Assembly: GCA_945877855.1 (NCBI GenBank)
Contig: CAMDWA010000033.1
Span: forward strand, 1 to 33,420
Origin: Thermoflexus hugenholtzii JAD2
Lineage (GTDB): Bacteria; Chloroflexota; Anaerolineae; J036; Brachytrichaceae
Length of the DNA stretch: 33,420 bases
Reading direction: 5' to 3'
The first letter of the stretch is position 1. The number at the start of each line of letters is the position of its first letter. The translations under genes were made by a program, and so were the position numbers. Below the pieces are notes generated by a model. That model was not told the origin of the DNA. It did not search any database and was given only the letters and a program-made list of their open reading frames with translations. Positions 24,242 through 31,448 of this stretch are shown here, piece after piece.

Positions 24242-25444
24242 ATGCGTCAACGGAAACCTCGCGCACCGCTTCAGCCTGTTACCCAAATGCTACTATTTAC
24301 AAGTATGGCTTGTATCGGGGGGGCAGCGGCGATGGCATTTGGGGTGATTCGGCTGAACACAGTGTCATTACAAGCCAGTTTGCCTTTTTGGCCTACTTGG
24401 CCCCCGATTACATGGCTGGTGGCTGGACTGCTGATTGCCATCCCAATGACAGCGCTAGCGGCTTTGCGCACCATGTTATGGTTGATCGACGATCAGCGCT
24501 ATCGCATTTTAGATTTAGGGCAAATTGACCGGATGGAAGGTTTACATTTTGAGCATTATGTGGCGCGGTTATTAAGGCATCTGGGTTATCGTACCCACGT
24601 TACCCCGGGATCAAAAGATTATGGGGTCGATGTGGTGGCTGAGCGGGCGGGCGAACGTTTTGCCATTCAAGTAAAACGCTACAAAAGCAAAGTCTCGCGC
24701 CGCGCTGTGAGCGATGCCGTCGGCGCAATGAAACATTACAACTGCAACCGCTGCATGGTCGTTACCAATTCTTATTACACCGATGATGCGTATCTATTGG
24801 CTCATGCCAATGATTGCATTTTGGTGGACCGTGACGAATTGGCGCAATGGATTAGCGCCTATAAAACGGGCAGTAGCGGCGTATGGGCCATGAAAAATTT
24901 ATTTACTTATGGGGCATCGGTTGCCAATGGCTTTGTTTTGTTTCTTACATTTGTCACACTTTATAGTATGCTTTCATTCCTTTTGCCCCATGCTAGTATT
25001 TTTGGTTTTTCTTTATTGAATGTGCAATCCACTCGTGTCAATATACCTATTGCACCAACACCCGTGCTGGCATCTGGCCCTGTCAGCGCCAATATTGAAC
25101 GGGTATGGGTTGAGCCAAACGCCAGCGAAAATGGGGTGCGCGGGCTATACATTCATGCCCGTTTTAACATTGACAATGCCAAGGGCATCCCGCATTTGCT
25201 GGTGCTTACTTTTAGCGATGCCAATCGCAAACCGGCCCGCATCACCATCGAGCGTTCATTTCAGCCTGAAACAGACCCGCAACTTTATGCCGATAGCCTT
25301 GTTTTTGTGCCGTTCGACCAAGTTAACCCAGCCCTTACCAAAATTCAAAATAAATATACCGGCTATGTCAAAGCCCAAATCATTCAGGCCAGCGACCGCC
25401 ACGTGCTTGCCCAATCGGGCGAAGTGGCGGTGACGGGGAATTAA
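24242..25444 (+). CDS. membrane-anchored Mrr-like restriction endonuclease-fold protein
   Basis: 400 residues. Two hydrophobic helices (about 15-37 and 55-80) precede a cytoplasmic Mrr-type PD-(D/E)XK domain at about 96-208: E104 (FEHYVARLLRHLGY), D130 (DYGVDVVAE) and Q143-x-K145 (FAIQVKRYKSKVSRRAV). Gln in place of Glu is normal for Mrr. A third helix at about 225-250 leads to an outer domain (265-400) with VWVEPNASENGVRGLYIHARFNI and a late SLVFVPFDQV. I know similar VWVE-x-N...G-x-x-IHxxF segments from cyanobacterial and Chloroflexota signalling or protease proteins, from memory only. No methyltransferase is nearby, so it is not an ordinary restriction system. A role as a membrane sensor linked to nucleic-acid cleavage, perhaps in defence, is possible but unproven. 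Confidence 0.78.
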   Translation: MRQRKPRAPLQPVTQMLLFTSMACIGGAAAMAFGVIRLNTVSLQASLPFWPTWPPITWLVAGLLIAIPMTALAALRTMLWLIDDQRYRILDLGQIDRMEGLHFEHYVARLLRHLGYRTHVTPGSKDYGVDVVAERAGERFAIQVKRYKSKVSRRAVSDAVGAMKHYNCNRCMVVTNSYYTDDAYLLAHANDCILVDRDELAQWISAYKTGSSGVWAMKNLFTYGASVANGFVLFLTFVTLYSMLSFLLPHASIFGFSLLNVQSTRVNIPIAPTPVLASGPVSANIERVWVEPNASENGVRGLYIHARFNIDNAKGIPHLLVLTFSDANRKPARITIERSFQPETDPQLYADSLVFVPFDQVNPALTKIQNKYTGYVKAQIIQASDRHVLAQSGEVAVTGN

Positions 25445-25457
25445 GGCTTGCACTTAC

Positions 25458-25490
25458 AGAAATCGGGTTTCTGCAAGAAACCCGATTTCT
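25458..25490. terminator. perfect 15-bp hairpin between convergent genes
   Basis: AGAAATCGGGTTTCT (25458-25472), loop GCA, AGAAACCCGATTTCT (25476-25490), exactly complementary. It fills the 53-bp gap between the convergent Mrr-like and GT4 genes and can terminate both. It ends in TTTCT on both strands. Confidence 0.7.
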
Positions 25491-25497
25491 AGATTCT

Positions 25498-26688
25498 CTA
25501 ACCATAAAACGCCAACAAATCATCGACGCGGCGCTCCCAACCAAATACATCCCAAATACGATTTTGGGCGGCTTCGCCGATGGCGCGGGCGGGACGTTCA
25601 TTGTCGAGCAGCCACAGCAGGGCTTGCGCAAAATCATCGACATTGCCCGGCTGGGTCAGTAACCCGCTATGTTGATGCTCAACATAAACCCGATTCATGC
25701 CAATATCGCTCACCACCATCGGTTTGCCGCATGTCATGTAATCGACCACCTTGCCGGCACATTTGGCGCGGTTAATATTGTTATCGCGATATGGGTAAAT
25801 GGCAATGTCTGCCGCCACCATGCGCTGCAACACGTCTTCATGTGGCATAAACGAATGAAATTCAACTGCGCCGCTAATATTGGCCTCTTTCACCATCGCC
25901 CGCAATGATGGCATCCCCTCGCCGGTGCCAATGATGCACCACCGCAGCCGATGATGCACTTGGCTGACGCGCTCCATTGCCCGCACGGCCACATCCATAT
26001 CATGCCCATTCGGCACTGTGCCAACATAAATAATCACTGGCTCATTGCCCCAGCCAAAAAAATTGCGCAAGGCTTGCCGGTTGCGTTCTTGATCAGACAC
26101 ATAGGCCCGCACACTGGCATCTGGCCCATTGGGCAATAAACCCAACTTCGGCACTTTGGGTTGACATAATTCGTGGGTGCGTTGCATCAATGTTTGGCTG
26201 GCGCAGGTGACACCAGCGGCGTTGCGCAAACACCAGCGCTCTTGCCACATCATCACCTGTTTTTGCAGCCAGCCATAATTGTTTACATCGACCCAACCCC
26301 CTGCACCTTCCCAATCGTCATTGTCTACAAAAATAGGGATCGTGCTGCGCCGCAGCACTTGCAACAGCCACATTGCCAACGCCCCCGGCCCCACTGGCTT
26401 AAACACGTGAATGAGATCGGGCTGAATGGCAATGGCCCGCGCAGCCAACTTATTGGCTTGGCTGAGATAACCGAGTGCTGAATTTGGGTTGTGGCCCAGC
26501 CGCACATTTTCAACCGAGACTCCCTCATATTCCCAAATTTGCCCACTATCGGCGACATTATCATAGGGTGGGATGAGAATATTGACCTGATGCCCACGTG
26601 AAACCAACGCCGTCGCCATCGGAACCATCCGTGCGCTGACAGTGGCCTTGGGGGCGCTAGCAAACGGGGCAATAAATACAATCTTCAT
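25498..26688 (-). CDS. glycosyltransferase, GT4-like (GT-B fold)
   Basis: 396 residues from the ATG at 26688 (MKIVFIAPFASAPKATVSARM). The 15 residues before it in the longest frame translate the heptamer array. The N-terminal Rossmann domain has RMVPMATALVSRGHQVNILIPP and a donor-facing LPNGPDASV. The C-terminal domain has VIIYVGTVPNGHDMDVAVRAMERV, then EFHSFMPHEDVLQRMVAADIAIYPYRDN and KVVDYMTCGKPMVVSDIG. GTs of this type transfer a sugar from a nucleotide donor with retention; acceptor unknown. Residues CAGKVVDYMTCGKP replace the common E-x7-E pattern, with Asp at the second position. No other polysaccharide genes adjoin it. Confidence 0.86.
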   Translation of the reverse strand: MKIVFIAPFASAPKATVSARMVPMATALVSRGHQVNILIPPYDNVADSGQIWEYEGVSVENVRLGHNPNSALGYLSQANKLAARAIAIQPDLIHVFKPVGPGALAMWLLQVLRRSTIPIFVDNDDWEGAGGWVDVNNYGWLQKQVMMWQERWCLRNAAGVTCASQTLMQRTHELCQPKVPKLGLLPNGPDASVRAYVSDQERNRQALRNFFGWGNEPVIIYVGTVPNGHDMDVAVRAMERVSQVHHRLRWCIIGTGEGMPSLRAMVKEANISGAVEFHSFMPHEDVLQRMVAADIAIYPYRDNNINRAKCAGKVVDYMTCGKPMVVSDIGMNRVYVEHQHSGLLTQPGNVDDFAQALLWLLDNERPARAIGEAAQNRIWDVFGWERRVDDLLAFYG

Positions 26689-26695
26689 AATAAAA

Positions 26696-26757
26696 AAAGG
26701 GTGAAGGATGAAGGGCGAAGATTCATCCTTCACCCTTCACCCTTTATCCTTCATCCC
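26696..26757. repeat. inverted heptamer array (GGGTGAA, GGATGAA / TTCATCC, TTCACCC)
   Basis: Three units (GGGTGAA, GGATGAA, GGGCGAA) then five reverse-complement units (TTCATCC, TTCACCC, TTCACCC, TTTATCC, TTCATCC). It lies between the GT4 gene and the unknown gene, and it encodes the last residues and stop of that gene. It has the same unit as the array at 3772. Confidence 0.9.
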
Positions 26758-27336
26758 TACAATCATTGGTTCGCCCCATGCCGCCCATGTAAAACGATGT
26801 TCAGCAATAGCCTCGGTGCATAATTCAATCGACACAACACTGCCCGGGTCAATAGGAAGCGGCACTTTAAACGATTGCCAGCGTTTTAAATTGGTGTGTT
26901 GTGCCCACAACCGCCAACCATTGACCCGCACCCGAAACGCCACCAAGTTATCGACTGCAATTTCTGCCCCATCTCGAATGGCGATGCTAAAACACAATTC
27001 GGGTGACTTTATATCGACTGGCAAGGCTTGGGTATACGCAATAATCGCTTCGCCTGACAAGGGTGGGTGGGCAAAAATACTCGAGCATGGCTGTCCATCG
27101 GCGATGGCGACCCCCAACGCCACTTCCATTCCGTTGCTATCGTTCGAAGCACTGATACGCGCCAGCTTGAATTGATCAATAAGCGAAATATGCCATGCTT
27201 GGGCAGCATGATTTGCCAGCGTTGGCGAATAATCGCGTTGCCACAGCAAAAACTGAGCGTAATTGGTCAGTTGCATCAGCGTCGCATCATCCATTGTGCG
27301 GGTTAATTCAAGCAAGGCTTGGGTTCGATCATTCAT
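26737..27336 (-). CDS. hypothetical protein translationally coupled to nth
   Basis: 199 residues, family not recognised. The N-terminal helix-rich part (MNDRTQALLELTRTMDDATLMQLTNYAQFLLWQRDYS, 1-37) resembles a short DUF2281-like helical segment. Residues 45-190 look beta-rich with aromatic-containing strands (AAWGEPMIVG, VRVNGWRLWAQHTNLKRWQSFKVPL), like a carbohydrate-binding or jelly-roll domain. No signal peptide is visible. The start ATG overlaps the stop of nth by four bases (ATGA), so translation is coupled. The last residues (MKDKG) and the TGA come from the heptamer array. Confidence that it is a gene is good because of the tight overlap; function is unknown. Confidence 0.65.
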   Translation of the reverse strand: MNDRTQALLELTRTMDDATLMQLTNYAQFLLWQRDYSPTLANHAAQAWHISLIDQFKLARISASNDSNGMEVALGVAIADGQPCSSIFAHPPLSGEAIIAYTQALPVDIKSPELCFSIAIRDGAEIAVDNLVAFRVRVNGWRLWAQHTNLKRWQSFKVPLPIDPGSVVSIELCTEAIAEHRFTWAAWGEPMIVGMKDKG

Positions 27337-27998
27337 TGTTTGTTTTGCTTAAAATGTTCACACCATGGGGTTAATGGGCAGCGTTCACATTCTGGTTTGC
27401 GGGCATGGCATATCTCCCGTCCGTGATAAATAATATTCAGATGAAACGGGCCTTGCGCCCCAACTGGGCATAAATCATTCATAATCTCATGCGCTTCGTC
27501 GGCAGTTACTTTGGGGCCAATCATGCCAATCCGTCCACTCACCCGATGCACATGGGTATCGACCGGAAAAACCCGCATGTTGTAACAAAACAACAACACA
27601 ATGGCGGTTGTTTTGGGGCCAACGCCGTGTATCGACATCAGCCATTTTTGTGCTTCTTTGACTGGCAGCTCTGCCAAAAAATCAATATTGAGCTTGCCGC
27701 GTTGGCGGGTAATGTGGCTAAGTGCGGCTTGAATACGCGGCCCTTTTTGGTTTGCTAACCCAGCCGGACGAATGGCATCAATTACGGCTTCAGGGTCAGC
27801 ATCACGCACATCTTCCCAGGTGCGAAAACGCACCCGCAAGCGTGAATAGGCCAAATCGCGGTTGCCATCGTTGGTGTTTTGCGACAAAATGGTCGAAACC
27901 AATTCACTCACCCCATCTAATTTCGTCCATTTGGGCGTGCCATAGCGCTTTAGCAGTTCGTCATGCACAATCTGCGCAAGGGCTTGTTTGTCATTCAT
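27333..27998 (-). CDS. nth: endonuclease III (DNA glycosylase/AP lyase)
   Basis: 221 residues. A base-excision repair enzyme that removes oxidised pyrimidines. The HhH motif SIHGVGPKTTAIVL (122-135) carries catalytic K129 and D147 is in PVDTHVHRV. The [4Fe-4S] cluster ligands are complete: C197-x6-C204-x2-C207-x5-C213 near the C-terminus. The upstream region ILSQNTNDGNRDLAY matches the family LSQ-x-T-x-D pattern. The stop overlaps the ATG of the unknown gene downstream. A heptamer array lies immediately upstream, so the promoter must be in or near it. Confidence 0.95.
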   Translation of the reverse strand: MNDKQALAQIVHDELLKRYGTPKWTKLDGVSELVSTILSQNTNDGNRDLAYSRLRVRFRTWEDVRDADPEAVIDAIRPAGLANQKGPRIQAALSHITRQRGKLNIDFLAELPVKEAQKWLMSIHGVGPKTTAIVLLFCYNMRVFPVDTHVHRVSGRIGMIGPKVTADEAHEIMNDLCPVGAQGPFHLNIIYHGREICHARKPECERCPLTPWCEHFKQNKQ

Positions 27999-28007
27999 CT
28001 GTTTTTA

Positions 28008-28082
28008 GTTAAGAGTTGAAAGTTGAGAGTTGAGAGCAGGTTTCTCTCAACTCTCAACTTTCAACTCTTAACTCCCAACCCC
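28008..28082. repeat. inverted heptamer array (GAGTTGA / TCAACTC)
   Basis: GTTAAGA, GTTGAAA, GTTGAGA, GTTGAGA then a GCAGGTT centre and CTCTCAACTCTCAACTTTC and so on. The 7-bp phase is kept in both halves. It lies between nth and fabF on the minus strand. Confidence 0.9.
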
Positions 28083-29462
28083 CTACACTTTACCCAAAAT
28101 AATCGAGGCATTTTGCCCACCCAGCCCAAACGAATTAGACATACCGATATTGACCTCTCTGCGCTGGGCCACATTCGCCACATAATTTAGGTCACATTCG
28201 GGGTCGGGGTTATCGAGGTTGATGGTGGGCGGAATGATGCCGTGTTTAATCGTCATCACTGTGCTGATCGCCTCAATCGCACCCGCCGCCCCCATCGCAT
28301 GACCCGTCATCGACTTGATGCTGTTCATGGGGATGTCATAGGCCCGTTCACCAAACAATTTTTTGACCGACTTGGTTTCAAGCGGGTCATTGGTATGGGT
28401 TCCAGAGCCGTGCGAGTTAATATAATCGACATCGCGGGTGGTCATTTGGGCATCTTCTAGCGCCCATTCCATTGCACGAATGGCTCCGCTGCCGGTTGGA
28501 TCTGGAATGGCGATGTGATGGGCATCTGACGACACCCCCAACCCCATCACCTCGGCATAAATACGCGCCCCGCGCGCCTTGGCGTGTTCATAATCTTCTA
28601 CAATCAATACCGCCGCGCCTTCGGCAAAGGCAAAGCCATCGCGGTTGATATCAAATGGGCGGCAGGCTTTGGTTGGCGTATCGTTATATTTTGAAGCCAA
28701 TACCCGCATGAGCGAAAACCCGACCAGCGCCCCATCGATCCGCACCGATTCATACCCGCCGGCAAATACCATATCGGCCCGCCCACGTCGAATCATCTCC
28801 ATCGCATCGCCAATGGCTTGGGTGCCAGCGGCACAGGCCGCCACCACCGTTGAGAGTGGCCCTTTGGCATCAAAATATTTGCTGATGTGATGCCCGGGCA
28901 TATTGGGCAATGATTGTGGCAAGCCAAACGGGTTGACCCGTTTGTAGCCCAACGTGTCGTATGAATGTAGCGCATCATAAGACAAGTCAAAGCCACCAAT
29001 GGCAGTGCCCATCACCACACCGGTGCGCTCAGGCTTAATGTCGGTGCCGATGCGCAACCCAGAATCTTGTAAGGCCTCATCTGCCGCCGCCAATGAAAAT
29101 TGTGAGCCACGTGCCATACGGCGCGCCTCTTTCAAATCGACAATGTGGGCAATCCGGCTCGATTCAAAGCCTTTTACCTGCCCAGCGATCCGCACGGGCA
29201 AGGCGCTGACATCAAAACCCTCAACCGCCGCAATACCGCTGCGGCCATGAATCAGGCCATCCCATGTGCTTGGCAAATCTAGCCCAAGGCATGTCACCAT
29301 GCCCATGCCCGTAATCACAGCGCGGCGTGGTCGATACGCGATCGACACGGCTGGCATGGTGATTGGCTCGCGGTTTTGGCGGCGGCTTAGGCCTTGTTGC
29401 GCCATGCGTGCGACGCGCCCAAACCCATTACGCACTCTCGAAAATCGTTTAGTTCGTGACAT
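28083..29462 (-). CDS. fabF: beta-ketoacyl-ACP synthase II
   Basis: 459 residues with the start chosen here. It condenses malonyl-ACP with acyl-ACP in fatty acid elongation. The catalytic triad is complete: C210 (TVVAACAAGTQ), H351 (INSHGSGTHTND) and H388 (SMTGHAMGAAGAIE). The start is uncertain. The ATG at 29462 overlaps the plsX stop by 14 bp and gives a basic 35-residue extension (RTKRFSRVRNGFGRVARMAQQGLSRR). The ATG at 29357 gives MPAVSIAYRPRRAVITGMG, nearer the usual length of about 412. The open frame also reaches 29504, deeper into plsX, which is less likely. The overlap with plsX means the two are an operon for acyl-chain and phospholipid synthesis. Confidence 0.92.
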   Translation of the reverse strand: MSRTKRFSRVRNGFGRVARMAQQGLSRRQNREPITMPAVSIAYRPRRAVITGMGMVTCLGLDLPSTWDGLIHGRSGIAAVEGFDVSALPVRIAGQVKGFESSRIAHIVDLKEARRMARGSQFSLAAADEALQDSGLRIGTDIKPERTGVVMGTAIGGFDLSYDALHSYDTLGYKRVNPFGLPQSLPNMPGHHISKYFDAKGPLSTVVAACAAGTQAIGDAMEMIRRGRADMVFAGGYESVRIDGALVGFSLMRVLASKYNDTPTKACRPFDINRDGFAFAEGAAVLIVEDYEHAKARGARIYAEVMGLGVSSDAHHIAIPDPTGSGAIRAMEWALEDAQMTTRDVDYINSHGSGTHTNDPLETKSVKKLFGERAYDIPMNSIKSMTGHAMGAAGAIEAISTVMTIKHGIIPPTINLDNPDPECDLNYVANVAQRREVNIGMSNSFGLGGQNASIILGKV

Positions 29463-30459
29463 CAGCTTTCGGCATGGCCTCCAATCCCTTCTCAATCGTT
29501 TCAATCACGCGGTTCTCAACACAATTGGCGGCCACTTTGAGCGCCGAGTAAATTGCGCGGGCGTTGCTGCGCCCATGACCAATGACAACCACGCCATCGA
29601 CCCCCAACAAAGGCGCACCGCCTACCTCTTCATAATCTAGCCCTTTGAGCGTTTTGGTGATGCTGGGCTTCAGCAGCAACCCGCCAACTTTGCTGCGCAC
29701 ATCGGTTGTGGCCGCATTTTTTAGCAAAGTGGTGAAGAATGTCTTCATCCCTTCCATTAACTTAAGCATGACATTGCCAGTAAAGCCGTCAGTCACATAT
29801 ACATCAGCGTAACCCATCGGCACATGTCGTCCCTCGGCGTTGCCGATAAAGTTGAGCGACGTGCGTTTGAGCAGTTGGTGCACTTCTTGCACCAAGTCAT
29901 TGCCTTTGGTTTCTTCTTCACCGTACGAGATAAGCGCCACCGATGGGTTGCGCTTGCCCAACACACGCTCGGCATAAACGCTGCCCATCAGGGCAAACTG
30001 CACCAAGTATTCGGGTTTACATACCGCGTTTGCACCCACATCTACCATCAGGCTCCAGCCTTTTAAATTGGGCAATTGTGCCGTTAGGGCTGGGCGATGA
30101 ATGCCTTTGATGCGCCCTAAATTGAGCAATGCCCCTGCCAATGCGCCGCCGGTGTTACCCATTGTCACAAAGGCATCGGCTTCGCCTCTTTTTACCATTT
30201 GTAGTCCCACGACAATCGAGCTATCTTTCTTGCTTTTCACAGCGCTGGCGGGGTGCTCGTGCATTTCGATCACCTCGCTGGCGTGAACAATGGGCAAAGT
30301 GAGACCGGCGGTATTGTGTTTTACCAATAACGGGCGAATTTGATCTTGTTTGCCAACCAAGACCACTTCATAACCAAATTCACGGGCGGTCATGACGGCG
30401 GCTTCAACATTGGGTTCTGGGCCAAAATCTCCGCCCATTGCGTCTAATACGATTTTCAT
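29449..30459 (-). CDS. plsX: phosphate acyltransferase PlsX
   Basis: 336 residues, normal for PlsX. It converts acyl-ACP to acyl-phosphate, the acyl donor for PlsY in glycerolipid synthesis. Family motifs are MKIVLDAMGGDFGPEPNVEAA at the start, SKKDSSIVVGLQMVKRGEADAFVTMGNTGGALAG, GWSLMVDVGANAVCKPEYLVQFA, FIGNAEGRHVP and TDGFTGNVMLKLMEGM. It overlaps fabF downstream, the classical plsX-fab arrangement; fabD, fabG and acpP are not in the window. The start is MKIVLDAMGG at 30459, just downstream of a heptamer array on the minus strand. Confidence 0.96.
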   Translation of the reverse strand: MKIVLDAMGGDFGPEPNVEAAVMTAREFGYEVVLVGKQDQIRPLLVKHNTAGLTLPIVHASEVIEMHEHPASAVKSKKDSSIVVGLQMVKRGEADAFVTMGNTGGALAGALLNLGRIKGIHRPALTAQLPNLKGWSLMVDVGANAVCKPEYLVQFALMGSVYAERVLGKRNPSVALISYGEEETKGNDLVQEVHQLLKRTSLNFIGNAEGRHVPMGYADVYVTDGFTGNVMLKLMEGMKTFFTTLLKNAATTDVRSKVGGLLLKPSITKTLKGLDYEEVGGAPLLGVDGVVVIGHGRSNARAIYSALKVAANCVENRVIETIEKGLEAMPKADVTN

Positions 30460-30475
30460 AGAGATTAAAGATTGC

Positions 30476-30570
30476 TAAGTGCAAAGTATAAAGTGGAAAG
30501 TGCAAAGTGCAAAGTAAAAAGTAGAGAGTATTAAAGGTTATTCTACTTTTCACTTTTCACTTTCCACTTC
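30476..30570. repeat. inverted heptamer array (GTGCAAA, GTGGAAA / TTTTCAC, TTTCCAC)
   Basis: GTGCAAA, GTATAAA, GTGGAAA, GTGCAAA, GTGCAAA, GTAAAAA and GTAGAGA, a unique centre, then CTTTTCA/CTTTCCA units. It lies between plsX and the LON-like gene on the minus strand. It shares the GTGCAAA unit with the array at 8965. Confidence 0.9.
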
Positions 30571-30575
30571 AAGAG

Positions 30576-31232
30576 TTAGTTGCGTGAAAAGATACCAATT
30601 TCTTCAGCGGGGGGCACTGCCCTCGCCATGAGGCCGAGGGTAAAAATTTCTTCTTGCAAAATACGCTGTTCAAATTCCAGCATATCACCAATATTTTCGA
30701 TGTTTAATATTTGTTGTTTGTCTTCTAATGGCACTTGTAATACGATGGCCGTCAGCACCGCCAACTCGCTGCTGTTGCGTGGCAAGTCATCAAATTGAAA
30801 TTCTAAATCGTTTACTTGTGCCAATAATTTTAAATAAATCTTTAAGCGACGCAATGCGTCACGTTTGTCTTCGCGGTTAAGTTTAATATTTTTTTTAAAT
30901 GGAAACAAGAAGCCATTTCCCAATAAATAATCATCATCACCCACGCGCACATCTTTCAAACGAAATCGTTCAGTGCCTACACATAAGATGTCAAGGCGAC
31001 CATCCGGCAATTTTTTGACCTGCGTAATTTTGGCCAACGTGCCGACAATAGACGGTTCGCCGGTGTCTTCATCGGCCAAAACCACCCCAAATGGCTCTTT
31101 TTCGGCGATGCAATGCGCTATCATGGCGCGGTAACGCGGCTCAAAAATATGCAATGGTAGCGTTTGCCCCGGAAACAACACTACATTTAATGGAAACAGA
31201 GGCAAATCAACTAAGCCCGATTTCGTTTTCAT
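30576..31232 (-). CDS. LON substrate-binding (Lon N-terminal) domain protein
   Basis: 218 residues from the ATG at 31232 (MKTKSGLVDLPLFPLNVVLFPG). The longer frame uses a GTG inside a TACAAT -10 and was not used. It is a stand-alone relative of the Lon protease N-terminal domain: LPLFPL, VLFPGQTLPLHIFEPRYRAMI, FGVVLADED, GTLAKITQVKKLPDGRLDILCVGTERFRL. No ATPase or protease domain follows. These proteins are assumed to bind substrates or regulate proteolysis, without proof. TACAAT (31242-31247) lies 9 nt upstream of the ATG, so the leader may be only about two bases. Confidence 0.88.
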   Translation of the reverse strand: MKTKSGLVDLPLFPLNVVLFPGQTLPLHIFEPRYRAMIAHCIAEKEPFGVVLADEDTGEPSIVGTLAKITQVKKLPDGRLDILCVGTERFRLKDVRVGDDDYLLGNGFLFPFKKNIKLNREDKRDALRRLKIYLKLLAQVNDLEFQFDDLPRNSSELAVLTAIVLQVPLEDKQQILNIENIGDMLEFEQRILQEEIFTLGLMARAVPPAEEIGIFSRN

Positions 31233-31241
31233 GTCAAAGCG

Positions 31242-31247
31242 ATTGTA
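31242..31247 (-). promoter_or_regulatory. -10 box TACAAT of the LON-like gene
   Basis: On the minus strand TACAAT, then CGCTTTGAC, then the ATG at 31232. This predicts a leader of zero to three bases. No clear -35. Confidence 0.4.
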
Positions 31248-31350
31248 CACAATTCGGCAAGCATCTTTACAAGCTTGAAGTGCCTTATATTGAGCAAGGT
31301 CCCTGAACGTGGTGTGTGGCTATCCAGAAAAGTCTTTTCTAGAGGTTTTC

Positions 31351-31409
31351 GCCGATTTCACGATAGCCCACGCCAAGAGTAGCTTGGCGTGGGCTATCGT
31401 GAAATCGGC
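31351..31409. repeat. long hairpin, GCCGATTTCACGATAGCC family, copy 4
   Basis: Perfect 27-bp arms at 31351-31377 and 31383-31409 with an AGTAG loop. It lies in the 216-bp gap between the LON-like gene and the DUF92 gene, where nothing else is seen. On the minus strand it follows the DUF92 stop, so it may be its terminator. Outer ends match copies 1 and 2; the inner stem (CCCACGCCAAG) is different but fully paired. Confidence 0.85.
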
Positions 31410-31448
31410 ATATCGTATTTTTAGAAAAAATTTGTCTTGATAATGATG

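Noticed and set aside
24242-25444. Type IV restriction system Mrr
   Set aside because: The domain is embedded between membrane helices and lacks the usual Mrr N-terminal winged helix, so a simple restriction role is not supported.
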